DNA of 64,000 nt, from assembly GCA_043228905.1 (NCBI GenBank), contig JBHGNT010000021.1, positions 9,734,001 through 9,798,000 of the forward strand. The letters are read 5' to 3'. Below are positions 42,744 to 51,974 of this stretch, in pieces. The notes under the pieces are model-generated. The model saw only the letters and a list, made by a program, of their open reading frames with translations. It was not told the DNA's origin and did not search any database. The stretch's first letter is position 1; each line of letters opens with the position of its first letter. This DNA is from Azolla caroliniana (taxonomy: Eukaryota; Polypodiophyta). The position numbers and the translations under genes were made by a program.

Positions 42744-44738
42744 ATGTCTAGACCAAACGACGACCACATCACCGAACGAGGGAGACGATACACCGAACGC
42801 GAGCAACGACGGGAAGCCCTGCAGCAAGCAGTCGACGAGATCCGACGGGATCGGTCATTCTTCAAAACTCTTCGGAGAGTCGCAGAAGAAGCACTGCAGT
42901 TCCGGGTTCTGCAAATCCCCGACGAAGGCAGTAGCATAACAAGCCTGCAAGAGGCGGAAACGATACTACAGACGCTCGCTGAGGGCGACGGGGACTCGGA
43001 AGCATTCGCAACACTTGAGGCGGAGTCGGAAAGTGACGGAAGCTTTGCGTCCCGGTATAAAAGCAGCCACGACACACCAAACGACCCGGGGGAAGAGGGG
43101 TCGGAAGACTCAGTAACACCGGAGCCGGAGGAAGAAATAAGCTTGGAGTTCGGTGACCGGCAATCGCCGAGGGAGGCTGACCGGATACCGACAACACCCG
43201 CGAAGGAACCGAAGGAGCGGATACCGACAACACTCGCAAAGGAACCGAAGGAGCGGATACCGACAACACCCGCGGAGGAACCAAAGGACCGGACACCGGC
43301 GACACCCGCGGAGGAACTGAAGGAGCGGATATCGGCACCAACCGCGGAGGAACCAAAGGTTCTCACACCGACGCCAACAGCGGACAGAGAGCGGAGTAAG
43401 CAGGAGAGTCAGTTGGACGACACGATGCCGTACCCATACCCAAAGTACCGGGATGAGCCCGACACGGAGGCACACGTGTACACATTCCTCCAAACATGGG
43501 AAGCCAACCATGTCTCCCAAAGACTGACGGAGCCCGAAGCCGAACGATCCAAAGTCGCCTAATTCGGCATGACCTTAGAAGGACCGGCGGCCCGATGGCA
43601 CGCAAAGCACTTACCGGGGAGCTTTGCCACATTCGATGCCTTGAAGGCCAGATTCCTCAGGCTTTTTCACAGACAAGTTGAGCAAAGGGAATTGGTCGGG
43701 CAGTTCTACACCACCCGGCAGGAAGAGACCGAGACTGTGCCACAATTCATCATTCGGTTTCAGACCCTGCACAACCAACTGACGAGAGCACCACCCGAAG
43801 ACGAAGCCAAAGCTGTCTTTTTGGCCGCGCTGAAAGAGCCACTTCGAACAATGTGCAAAGTCCTTGATTTCCACACTAGCACAATGGACCAAGTTATTGA
43901 TCGGGTTTTAGAAATGGACAAGACTAGCCCCTTCTTGTCGATGGGGATGTTACACCGGGCACTCCCGAAGGAGGAAGACCAGAGGTTCCGACAGGCCTTA
44001 CAATGCACAACATGCCTAAATTCGGGCCACTCAACAGTAGACTGCACCCTGCGGACACAATGTATGATCTGCAACTCTCGAGCCCATACAACGGACCGAT
44101 GCGAATATAACCTGTTAAATCGGCAGGCAGCACCGGTTCGACACATAGAACCGCGCAATCAGAACCCGGATGAGGATCGATTCCCGAGAGACGACCGCAA
44201 CCAACGCGAACGCGGTAACAGATACGCTGATAGAAGACGCGATAACTATGACCGAGAGGAGAAATGCAGAGATAGCTACCCCCGGGACTGGTACGACCGA
44301 GACGAATCCCCGGAATACGAACGACGCAGAGAAGAGAGGCGACAAGGGAACCGAAATTTCCGACGGAATCAGAAGCGTGGATTTTTCCGAAGAGAGGAAC
44401 GTTGGGAGGCAACGAGGAATGACAACCCGGTATCGGTACCGGATAACCGAAAAACCGAAGACGACCGCCGAAGCATACCCACCCTCCAAACCGGGGACAA
44501 AGGAGAAATGAGCAACAGTCACAAGGTGTACTGTTATTACTGCCGTAAGGAAGGCCACTATAGTAACCAATGCCCAAGCAAAACCAATGACAAGCAGCCG
44601 GCAGTCAACATGGTTACAGCCGAAATAACAGAAGTACAGCAGGTCACAACCCGGTCAAAGGGAAAGACCACCGAGTGGGAAGCCCAGGAGGCAATCAGAA
44701 AACAAGCGATGCAATGGATCAAGGAGGCCAATGAATAG
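42744..44738 (+). pseudogene. gag: Gypsy Gag, one internal in-frame stop
   Basis: First ATG after the LTR is at 42744 (MSRPNDDHITERGRRY). An acidic, repeat-bearing N-terminal part follows, with a ~17-residue repeat built on ERIPTTPAKEPK (43180-43360), then the Gag domain WEANHVSQRLTEPEAERSK. A TAA at 43560-43562 interrupts, the same frame continuing FGMTLEGPAARWHAKHLP. A CX2CX4HX4C-like pair follows (CTTCLNSGHSTVDC, CMICNSRAHTTDRC), then an Arg/Asp/Tyr-rich stretch and a third zinc knuckle CYYCRKEGHYSNQC. The frame ends at TAG 44736-44738, and protease follows in the same phase. Confidence 0.88.
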
Positions 44739-45260
44739 AATGCGGCAAAAGTAAGAGACCAAAATATGCCAAAAGACGAAGAAATCATACAGCCAGGAGA
44801 AAACCCGACGTGGCAAGCGCTACAGGACTGTCAAATCGTGCTGCCGTTAGCACGGCTACTACAGTTGGTGCCACGGTTTACGGCGGACTTACAGGCATCC
44901 GTGAGCAAACCGAGGCCGACATCAGCACCGACATTCTTCTCCAACCCGAAGGAAGGACCAGCGGTGGTCGATACAAGTAGCCCGGCGATCACGGCAATCA
45001 TGAAAGGAAAGGAAATTGCTGGAACGATTATTGACGGAGGCTCCGGGGTAAATGTCATCAGCCGACAGACATGCGATAACCTGGGCATCCGGGAATGGGA
45101 ACCATGCCCCTTCTGGTTACGCATGGCGGATACCAGCTCAGTCCGACCGACCGGACTTATCCGAGATTTGGAAGTAACGATCGGAGGCCACGTATTCCGG
45201 ATATCGGCCGTGGTGCTGCAGCTGAATGTACAAGGCGCGTACCCCCTACTGCTAGGATGA
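44739..45260 (+). pseudogene. Gypsy aspartic protease region
   Basis: Same frame as Gag and Pol, bounded by TAG (44736) and TGA (45258). The active site is GTIIDGGSGVNVIS: Asp-Gly-Gly rather than Asp-Ser/Thr-Gly, a variant often seen in plant Tat-type gypsy elements. The terminal LLLG-stop-PWL equals the usual LLGRPWL with CGA changed to TGA. Confidence 0.8.
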
Positions 45261-47897
45261 CCATGGCTGCGAACGACACATATCAATCAGAACTGGCAAA
45301 AGAACATGATCACATTCCAGCGAGGGAAAACAAAGGTACGAGTAACTACGCAACCACGGGTGATCGCCAATAAGGAAGCAACTCCATTGTATGCGGAAAG
45401 CATCAACATGTTGGAGGGATTACCGGACGAGGAAGTCGAGCGGTACCTCGAGGAACACCCACGAATCGTCCCACTATTTGAAGTGGATATCACGGCGGTA
45501 GTAGAACCGTACATTACGACGCCGGATGAACCGGACCAAGCAGCGATCCGGGAACTGCAACAAGCGCAGGAATCCCTAGAGAGGGAAATGACGATATCCC
45601 AGAGGGTAAAAGCATCCCAACTAGAGGAGGTGGACCTCGGCACAACAGACAAGCCCCGACCGGTAAATGTCGCAAAGGAATTGCCGAAGGAAGAAAAGAA
45701 GGCAATGGTAGCATTATTAACAGACTTCAAGGATGTGTTCGCGTGGTCATACGAAGACATGCGAGGGCTGGACCCCCAGCTCTATCAGCACCAAATTCAC
45801 CTAAGTACGGACGCGAAACCGATCGCTCAACGCAGGTACCAGATGAATCCAAATTATGCGGCGAAGGTGAAGGAGGAAATTGATAAGCTCCTCCGGGTCG
45901 GATTTATCCGACCGGTCAAGCAGGAAACCTGGCTGAGTCCGATAGTGGTGGTCCCGAAAAAGAACGGCAAAATCCGGGTATGCGCGGACTATCGCAAACT
46001 AAATGCCGCAACAGTGACCGATGCGTTTCCACTCCCATTTACGGATGGGCTGTTAGATGTGGTAGCCGGCCACGAAGTTTATAACTTCCTGGATGGATTT
46101 AGCGGCTACAACCAAATACGAATGAACCCGGCCGACCAGGAGAAGACAACGTTCGTTACGGAACGGGGAGTGTTCGTCGCGGTCGTGATGATGTTCGGAC
46201 TAAAGACGGCTCCAGCGATCTTTCAAAGGATAATAATGGAAATTTTCGGGGAATATATCCCCGGTTTTATGCAGGTCTTCCTTGACGATTTCGCGGTCTA
46301 CAGCTGGCACAGAGAGCATTTCGATCACCTCCGGCTGTGCTTGGAGAAGTGCCGCGAGTACCGGTTGAGTCTGAACCCGGCCAAGTGCGTCTTTGGAGTA
46401 GCAAGCAGCAACTTACTAGGGCACGTGGTGAGTAAGGAAGGAATCGCGGTAGATCCGGATAAAGTCAAGGTGATTCTCGAGGCACAAGCACCAAATAACG
46501 CAAAGGCTTTAAGCCGGTTCCTGGGCCAAATAAGGTGGCATAGCCGGATGATACGGCACCTCGAAGACTTCGCTACACCATTACATACCTCCGTACACAT
46601 GGTAGTACCCTTCCTATGGGCGGAAACGGAGGAGGAAGCCTACCAAGCGTTGAAGGTTATGTTGTCGCAAGCTCCGGTGGTGCAATCGCCGGATTGGAGT
46701 AAAAGCTTTCAAGTCTTCGTCGACGCGTCGGACGTAGCAATCGGCAGCGTTCTGATGCACCTCACGGAGCCGAAATGGTACCGATCGGTGTACTACGCAA
46801 GCCAGAAACTCTCAAAAGCCGAACGGAACTACTCCACGACGGAACGCGAGGCATTGGGAATGGTGTATAGTGTCACAAAGTACAGGCACTATCTGCTCGG
46901 AAGGAAGTTTTCCTTCCATGTCGACCATTCGGCACTACTCTACCTGGTCTCGAAGGCATCCCTGACGGGAAAATGTGCACGATGGACACTGCTGTTACAG
47001 GAATTTGAATTCAACATTTTCCACCGACCCGGGGCGCAGCATGCGGTAGCGGACTACCTAAGCAGACTCGAATCTGGAGAAGCAGGGGACAGCGTCCAGG
47101 ATGAGTTCCCCGACGCCGAGTTGTTCCGGATCACGACGAAACCGGCAACGGATGCAACGGTAGCCGATGAAGACATGTGGCTAACTGAGATGCATCAGTT
47201 CCTGAGCACCAGAGTACCCCCGGAGAACATGGACCGCGATGAAAGGAAAAGGGTAGTAAGAAGCAGACATTTCTGCTTGGTTGGAGACACCCTCTATCAC
47301 AAGGGGGCAGATGGCATCTGGAGACGAGCAGTGCGGAGCGATGAGAAGGATTTAATCCTCAGGGAAGCCCACTGTGGAATTGCCGGCGGGCATTATGCCG
47401 GCGACGCAACCGCTCGGAAAATATGGCAGAGCGGACTGTGGTGGCCCACCACCCTAAAAGATGCCGTGAAGTATAGCAGAGAATGCGATTTGTGTCAACG
47501 ACTGGGCCAACCCACGGAGCAGGCCCGGATGCCTCACCACCCGGTCTTGCCTTTGGGACCGTTTCAAAAGTGGGGTTTGGACTTTGTCGGTCCCTTCAAG
47601 CCACCGGCAATGCGAACCGGAAATCGATATGTCATAGTGGCAACCGACTATTGCACCAAATGGGTAGAAGCAAAGGCCTTACGGGACAACACGGCCGCGT
47701 CCACGGCAAAGTTTCTATACGAGTGCATATGGTGCCGGTATGGATGCCCTATCAAGCTTATAAGTGACCAAGGAGGACATTTTCTCGGGCAGGTAGTAGA
47801 AAGCCTGACGTCATTTTACGCGGTGGTACATAAAAGGAGTACTCCCTACTACCCTCAAGCCAATGGACTAGCGGAATCAACGAACAAAACTCTGTAG
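45261..47897 (+). CDS. pol: Gypsy Pol: reverse transcriptase, RNase H, integrase (to in-frame TAG)
   Basis: An open stretch of about 878 codons (first ATG 45306). Reverse transcriptase: RRYQMNPNYAAKVKEEIDKL, VCADYRKLNAATVTDAFPLP, FLDGFSGYNQI and the catalytic VFLDDFAVYS (FLDD in place of YVDD). RNase H: VFVDASDVAIGSVLMH, TTEREALGMV, FHVDHSALLYL. Integrase: HHCC zinc (HCGIAGGHYAG, CDLCQRLG), GLDFVGPF, SDQGGHF and LAESTNK for the D, D and E. The TAG at 47895 falls just after the catalytic Glu. Copies element RNA and integrates the DNA; the catalytic residues are present but nonsense codons up- and downstream suggest it is inactive. Confidence 0.9.
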   Translation, partial: PWLRTTHINQNWQKNMITFQRGKTKVRVTTQPRVIANKEATPLYAESINMLEGLPDEEVERYLEEHPRIVPLFEVDITAVVEPYITTPDEPDQAAIRELQQAQESLEREMTISQRVKASQLEEVDLGTTDKPRPVNVAKELPKEEKKAMVALLTDFKDVFAWSYEDMRGLDPQLYQHQIHLSTDAKPIAQRRYQMNPNYAAKVKEEIDKLLRVGFIRPVKQETWLSPIVVVPKKNGKIRVCADYRKLNAATVTDAFPLPFTDGLLDVVAGHEVYNFLDGFSGYNQIRMNPADQEKTTFVTERGVFVAVVMMFGLKTAPAIFQRIIMEIFGEYIPGFMQVFLDDFAVYSWHREHFDHLRLCLEKCREYRLSLNPAKCVFGVASSNLLGHVVSKEGIAVDPDKVKVILEAQAPNNAKALSRFLGQIRWHSRMIRHLEDFATPLHTSVHMVVPFLWAETEEEAYQALKVMLSQAPVVQSPDWSKSFQVFVDASDVAIGSVLMHLTEPKWYRSVYYASQKLSKAERNYSTTEREALGMVYSVTKYRHYLLGRKFSFHVDHSALLYLVSKASLTGKCARWTLLLQEFEFNIFHRPGAQHAVADYLSRLESGEAGDSVQDEFPDAELFRITTKPATDATVADEDMWLTEMHQFLSTRVPPENMDRDERKRVVRSRHFCLVGDTLYHKGADGIWRRAVRSDEKDLILREAHCGIAGGHYAGDATARKIWQSGLWWPTTLKDAVKYSRECDLCQRLGQPTEQARMPHHPVLPLGPFQKWGLDFVGPFKPPAMRTGNRYVIVATDYCTKWVEAKALRDNTAASTAKFLYECIWCRYGCPIKLISDQGGHFLGQVVESLTSFYAVVHKRSTPYYPQANGLAESTNKTL

Positions 47898-48623
47898 AAC
47901 ATCCTACGAAAAATTGTCAACGAGAACCGGACCGACTGGGATACGAAATTGCAAAGCGCGCTATGGGCGTACCGAACAACGTACAAAACCAGCATCCGGA
48001 CAACCCCGTTCCGACTAGCATTGGGTTTAGAAGCGGTCATGCCGGTAGAGTTCCAGATCCCCAGCTTACGGATCCAAGTAAAGGAGCGGTTAAGTGAGAA
48101 GGAGTCCGAACGAATCCGGCTGGCGACGTTGTTGGAATTAGAAGAAAACCGAATAGCCAGCTTACTACAACTCGAACTAGAGCAAAGGAGGAGAAAAGCT
48201 TTCGTGGACCGACACCGGTGTGGCAACGAAAAGGAGTTCGAAGTCGGGAAACCGGTGCTACTATTCCAGACACGGATGGGGAACATGCCGGGAAAGTTGC
48301 GGTTTCGGTGGACCAGACCGTTCTAGATCACCAAGGAGTACAATGGGTCGTATCAGCTCGGCACGTTATCTGGAGATGTCATCGGTAAGTGGGCAAATGG
48401 GTTTCGGCTAAAGCCGTATAAGGGAAATATGCCAGCCAACCCGTTCAAGCAAGACCCGGAAATCCGGCAAGATGAGGAACCGACACCGACAGACACTGCT
48501 GAAGATATTCGGATCGAGGAAGAACCGACACCGATACTGACAAAGACTATCCCAGAAAACCGACAGAAGGATCCGGTATCAACGCGAACCGACCCGAACA
48601 AATCGGGGGGGACCAGAAAATGA
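47898..48623 (+). pseudogene. Gypsy integrase C-terminus and Pol tail
   Basis: Same frame continued: ALWAYRTTYKTSIRTTPFRL, VMPVEFQIPSLRIQ, FEVGKPVLLFQTRMGNMPGK, then TAG at 48324 and TKEYNGSYQLGTLSGDVIG to RLKPYKGNMP. This is the normal gypsy integrase C-terminal fold with no chromodomain. The last 60 residues are a Pro/Asp/Glu-rich tail with repeats of EEPTP. Confidence 0.8.
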
Positions 48624-48822
48624 CGTGGTCCAAACAAAGGAAAAAAAAAACGTGGGCAAAATCGACGCGAATCATAGTAGTGATGGGGAGATCACAAGAG
48701 GTGGGAGCGCCACCATGCAACAAAGAGGCGCCATGCATTAAAGAAGGACGTGCGCGTACTTGCTATTTAAAGCATGGAACGTGGGCACTCACACGCGGCA
48801 AACAAGAAAGGACATACTAATT

Positions 48823-49602
48823 ATGGCGGGAGAGGAACATGCGCGGGAAACGAAAAAGGGCGGCTCGAGGCAAAAGCCACTATATAAGACACAGGCTTGC
48901 GAAGGACTTACTTTTTACGAATTTTCCTACACACAGGCGCAGAAGCACAGAAGAGCGATCCGACGCACAGTGCACACACAACCCGATCCCAAACAACAGA
49001 CAGCAGAAGAAGAATTCGAAACAATGGTACTGTCAAAGGAGGCACGCCAATGGATGAGGGAGAACGGGTTAGAAGGATTACTGAGGATCGCCGACGCTCC
49101 ACCACACGCAGAACCAGAGCAGGCGGCAACATTGATTGATTTATCAGAAATCACGGAAGGAGCGGTGCAGGCGCTCACGGGGATAAAAGCAGGAGGACTT
49201 CAAACAATCGAAAACCCTTCAAGTGAAATCCTGTTCGAATATTTCGGTGAGTATTCTATCAGCAGCAAGGCGTACCGAACACAGGGCGGAGAGAACCTGC
49301 TGTTCGGAGAAGTGGCCCGCGCCATGATGGAGTACAGATTCGTGAATCCTCGTCCCCCAACCATAGCCAGGTACCGGGCAGCGTTCTTAATTGCAGCGTA
49401 CGAAGGATTACAAGTGGACTGGCTCCATTTCATAACCGAAGGATTGAAGGAGGCCATCAAGAATCTTGTGGAAGGAAAAAAGCCATGGGCCGGGATAGCA
49501 CAATGGCTAACGGTGTTAGTCCCACCGGTGCTCCCCATCACAACAGGCAGCCGAGCTGCAGACACTCCGAGCGGATGCCGAGAATCGGAGGAAGACCGGT
49601 GA
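48823..49602 (+). CDS. Third gypsy ORF, function unknown (part 1)
   Basis: 260 codons from ATG 48823, or 192 from ATG 49024 (AACAATGG, a strong plant start context). It is sense-oriented, after pol, before the 3' LTR. The middle reads FGEYSISSKAYRTQ, ARAMMEYRFVNPRPPTIARY and AAYEGLQVDWLHFITEGLKE, suggesting a folded, largely helical protein. No hydrophobic membrane span or signal peptide is visible, so an envelope role is unlikely. Extra ORFs at this place are known in Tat/Ogre/Athila-type plant gypsy elements, but I could not match this protein to them. A frameshift near 49530-49600 separates it from part 2. Confidence 0.65.
   Translation: MAGEEHARETKKGGSRQKPLYKTQACEGLTFYEFSYTQAQKHRRAIRRTVHTQPDPKQQTAEEEFETMVLSKEARQWMRENGLEGLLRIADAPPHAEPEQAATLIDLSEITEGAVQALTGIKAGGLQTIENPSSEILFEYFGEYSISSKAYRTQGGENLLFGEVARAMMEYRFVNPRPPTIARYRAAFLIAAYEGLQVDWLHFITEGLKEAIKNLVEGKKPWAGIAQWLTVLVPPVLPITTGSRAADTPSGCRESEEDR
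48881..48887 (+). promoter_or_regulatory. TATA-like box before third gypsy ORF
   Basis: TATATAAG in GCCACTATATAAGACAC lies 140 bp upstream of an ATG in AACAATGG context (49024). Position between pol and the third ORF makes an internal promoter possible, but there is no expression evidence. Confidence 0.3.
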
Positions 49603-49615
49603 CAAGTTCTACAAA

Positions 49616-50252
49616 ATGGATGAAGAAAGTATCGTCGCCATTCGGGAAGAATTGTCAGAGGATTTCTACGCTTTAGCGGAAGAACATCTCAAAGAAATCC
49701 GAGGGTTGGTAGAGAGGTTGGATGACGGGCAGCTCGCAACTCGGTTGGAGTTGGAGAAATACAAGCAGGACCGGTTACGACAGGAAGCCAAGGGAAGAAC
49801 GACGCCAATCACTATTAGTGAGGGAGAGCGACCGGCTGAAGTTGAACCAACCGACACCGAACAACCCCGACAAGGAATACCCAAAGAAGAACTTCCGTTC
49901 GAAGGAAATCAAGAAGAGCAGGAGCAGACCGATGCCGGAGAAGAAGAAGAGCTGAGACCGGAAGACACCAGAGCAGAGGAAGAAGGCGTACCGAGCAGAC
50001 CAGTTGAGACCGGAGAAAGCGACACTGGTAATAGAACAGAGCCAGGAACGGAGGGAGAATAGGAAGAACCCGGACGAAGCGGTGAGGAAGCACCGGCACC
50101 ACAGAATCAAGTAGAGCCGGAGCAGCAAATTTTTACGGAACAGCCAACCCAACCGGAGGTCGGAGACCAGGCAGGCAAGGAACAGGAATTGGAGGAAGAA
50201 GCACCACTTGACACCATCGAGCAGAGTGTGCTCGATATTTTGGAGGAAGAAT
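49616..50252 (+). pseudogene. Third gypsy ORF, C-terminal part in another frame
   Basis: The frame opens just upstream (ENRRKTGDKFYK) and reads DEESIVAIREELSEDFYAL, LVERLDDGQLATRLELEKYK, a likely coiled coil. A long acidic Glu/Pro/Thr-rich tail follows, broken by TAG at 50060-50062 and ending ILEEE-TGA at 50250-50252. Most likely the C-terminus of the protein at 48823, displaced by a frameshift. Confidence 0.55.
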
Positions 50253-50302
50253 GAGGCCGGGAGTGGATTCGAAGTGCAAGGCACTTTCCCACGGGCGTGC
50301 CA

Positions 50303-50732
50303 TGTATTGGCCGATCAGAAGAGCAAGGACAAGTGGGAAGGCGGAGTCGGATCGGATAATAGGAAGTAAATGATAGTAGAATTATTAATCGGATAATAGG
50401 AAGTAAATGATAGTAGAATTATTATTCGGAGGGACGGATCCGGTACAGTTGTACCGATCCGGATCCGGACCGATTCGGATGTCGGTTGCCTAAGCGCACC
50501 GATTGTAACCTTGCCGGATGCTTATAAAAGGATCCGATGATTTGTAAAGGGTTTGACGAAAGTAATACAAAAGTAATTATTGCGTGTTTATCTGTATCTC
50601 TGTATTGTTTTACCCTCTGTGCTTAATTGTAATAATCTTACGCGTGTAACCTAGCATCCAATCCTTACCACCCCTTTGGAGAAGTGTTGGATAGACACCT
50701 GTGTTGAGGCTAGTCCGGCCAGGCAGACAACA
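50303..50732 (+). repeat. 3' LTR of gypsy element
   Basis: 430-bp partner of 42264-42691, starting TGTATTGGCC where the left LTR has TGTTGGCC. Followed by the ATAGC duplication and the resumed palindrome array. Confidence 0.95.
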
Positions 50733-50737
50733 ATAGC

Positions 50738-50930
50738 TAACTTTAGTATTGGAAATAGCTATCTAGCTATTACCAATAGCTAGTTAGCTATGCTCATATT
50801 CTGAGATAGCTAATTAGCTATTGCGGTAGCGAATGAGCTGATAATAGCTAAGTTTGCTATTGCCAATCACTATTTAGGTATTACCAACATCGAGTTAGCT
50901 ATAATAATATTCTGAGGTAGGTAATTAGCC
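50738..50930. repeat. Palindromic TAGCTAATTAGCTA array, right (part 2)
   Basis: Continues the array split by the gypsy insertion. It carries another copy of the higher-order unit CCAATAGCTAGTTAGC...ATTCTGAGATAGCTAATTAGC that also occurs at about 42180-42235. It decays towards 50930, 50 bp before the predicted splice donor. Confidence 0.85.
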
Positions 50931-50980
50931 AACTAAGTTTAAAAATCAAAACAAAAGTTGAGATAAATCTAAATACCTAC

Positions 50981-51715
50981 GGTACATCAAGAAGATGAAT
51001 GGGATTCTCCTCGTATTGACTCCTTCCAACACGTTCCCTGCATAAATCCTTCTTATTGGGTGAAACCCTACTCTCATTAGTCCAAAATATGGTGATTATA
51101 TCCTTGATTTCTAATGTTATGTGTGTCATTGGCGTACACCTTGTTGTTAGCTTTAGCAGACTAGTTCCTTCACCACTTGAAATTATCCGGTTCATTGTAT
51201 TCTACACACTTTTTCTACTAACACCAATTACCTTACATAGCACACTGATGCTAAGACCATCAACATCACTATTAAGTAACATCATTAGACTAGACCTTTT
51301 TAAGATGAGATCATCTTCGGACCTACTCATGGATACGAAACTATTACGGAGATTATTTACTAGTACAGATGTTATGTTTGTATTAAGACCATCAAAATCA
51401 ACTAACTCCTTTATCGATGGATCATTTAATATTCCATAAAGTACTACCTTCTTGTCTTCAAGGCTGATGTGCTTGGTCTAAACATTGAAATAGTCTACAA
51501 CCTTTCTCTCTATGATAGTAGTCTCCTTACTTCCATTCTCAGTGGTATTCAGATCTATATCGCAACCAATGTTATCCTTACCTTTAGTGAATGTGACTTT
51601 CGTATCCTTCAACAATTGACGATGTTTCCTTTTTTTTTCCTGCCCAATACTTTCATATCGCTTGTTGTGTCCTGCGAACATCATCTCTATCTTGATGATC
51701 CATGAGGGGTATTGG
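50981..51715 (-). pseudogene. Transposase-like protein, exon 1
   Basis: Minus-strand reading: KKRKHRQLLKDTKVTFTKGK (51630-51570), KKVVLYGILNDPSIKELV, SEDDLILKRSSLMMLL, VLCKVIGVSRKSV (helix-turn-helix-like), then IITIFWTNESRVSPNKKDLC and GRSQYEENPIHLLDVP up to the donor at 50981/50980. The FWxxESRVSPNKKD and H-L-L words precede the VRxLKxRxTCCC block in this protein type, which is where exon 2 resumes. Stops (after DYFNV and after SRKSV) mark it as inactive. Confidence 0.55.
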
Positions 51716-51974
51716 TAAACACTGTCCTTCCCCTTCCATTTGGCTTGACATATTCATTAGTAAATTTCCACAAAAAAAGACACGTAGCTAGTTACAAAAC
51801 CACATGCAAACTAGTTATTCACAGGAGTGATCCCACCATTGGTAAGTTTATGTTTGTTGCAACGGAGTGAAAGCTACTGAACCACCATCGGGAACGAGCT
51901 TAGATGACTATAGGCAACAACAATACACAAAATTATTCCGCAATACAGAACATTATACACAACAATACACAAGA
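51716..51974. other. Upstream region of the minus-strand transposase-like gene
   Basis: No gene recognised. It contains the lead-in to the minisatellite (ACAACAATACACAAxATT repeats, about 51915-51975). Confidence 0.35.

Larger units (their letters stand above)
42264..50732 (+). mobile_element. Complete Ty3/gypsy retrotransposon with third ORF
   Basis: 8,469 bp with LTRs of 428 and 430 bp and perfect 5-bp target duplications ATAGC (42259-42263, 50733-50737) taken from the palindrome array. LTRs differ at about eight sites, so insertion is fairly recent. The interior has gag-protease-RT-RNase H-integrase order. No chromodomain is seen after integrase; instead a separate sense ORF follows. Gypsy (OTA-type, non-chromovirus) is likely; the exact lineage is unresolved. 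Confidence 0.95.
41275..50980 (-). other. Predicted intron holding palindrome array and nested gypsy element
   Basis: Exon 1 ends ...CTTGATGTACC before GTAGGT (donor, 50980-50979). Exon 2 begins after TTTATTAG (acceptor, ending 41275). Joining them completes a Pro codon and gives HLLDVP followed by FKRMHRNIKVQL in one frame, as expected for the family. The intron is 9,706 bp now, but about 1,232 bp without the gypsy element and its duplicated target. Both array segments lie inside it. Confidence 0.6.

Noticed and set aside
42692-43520. Minus-strand ORFs (224, 164 and 136 codons) over gypsy gag
   Set aside because: Antisense shadow of the repeat-rich Gag N-terminus; residues simply mirror the repeats.
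48823-50252. Retroviral envelope gene in the gypsy element
   Set aside because: Right position, but no signal peptide, no hydrophobic transmembrane segment and no furin-like site are visible.
51056-51439. Plus-strand membrane-like protein of 127 codons
   Set aside because: It is the antisense of the minus-strand transposase-like exon 1; hydrophobicity comes from reversed codons.
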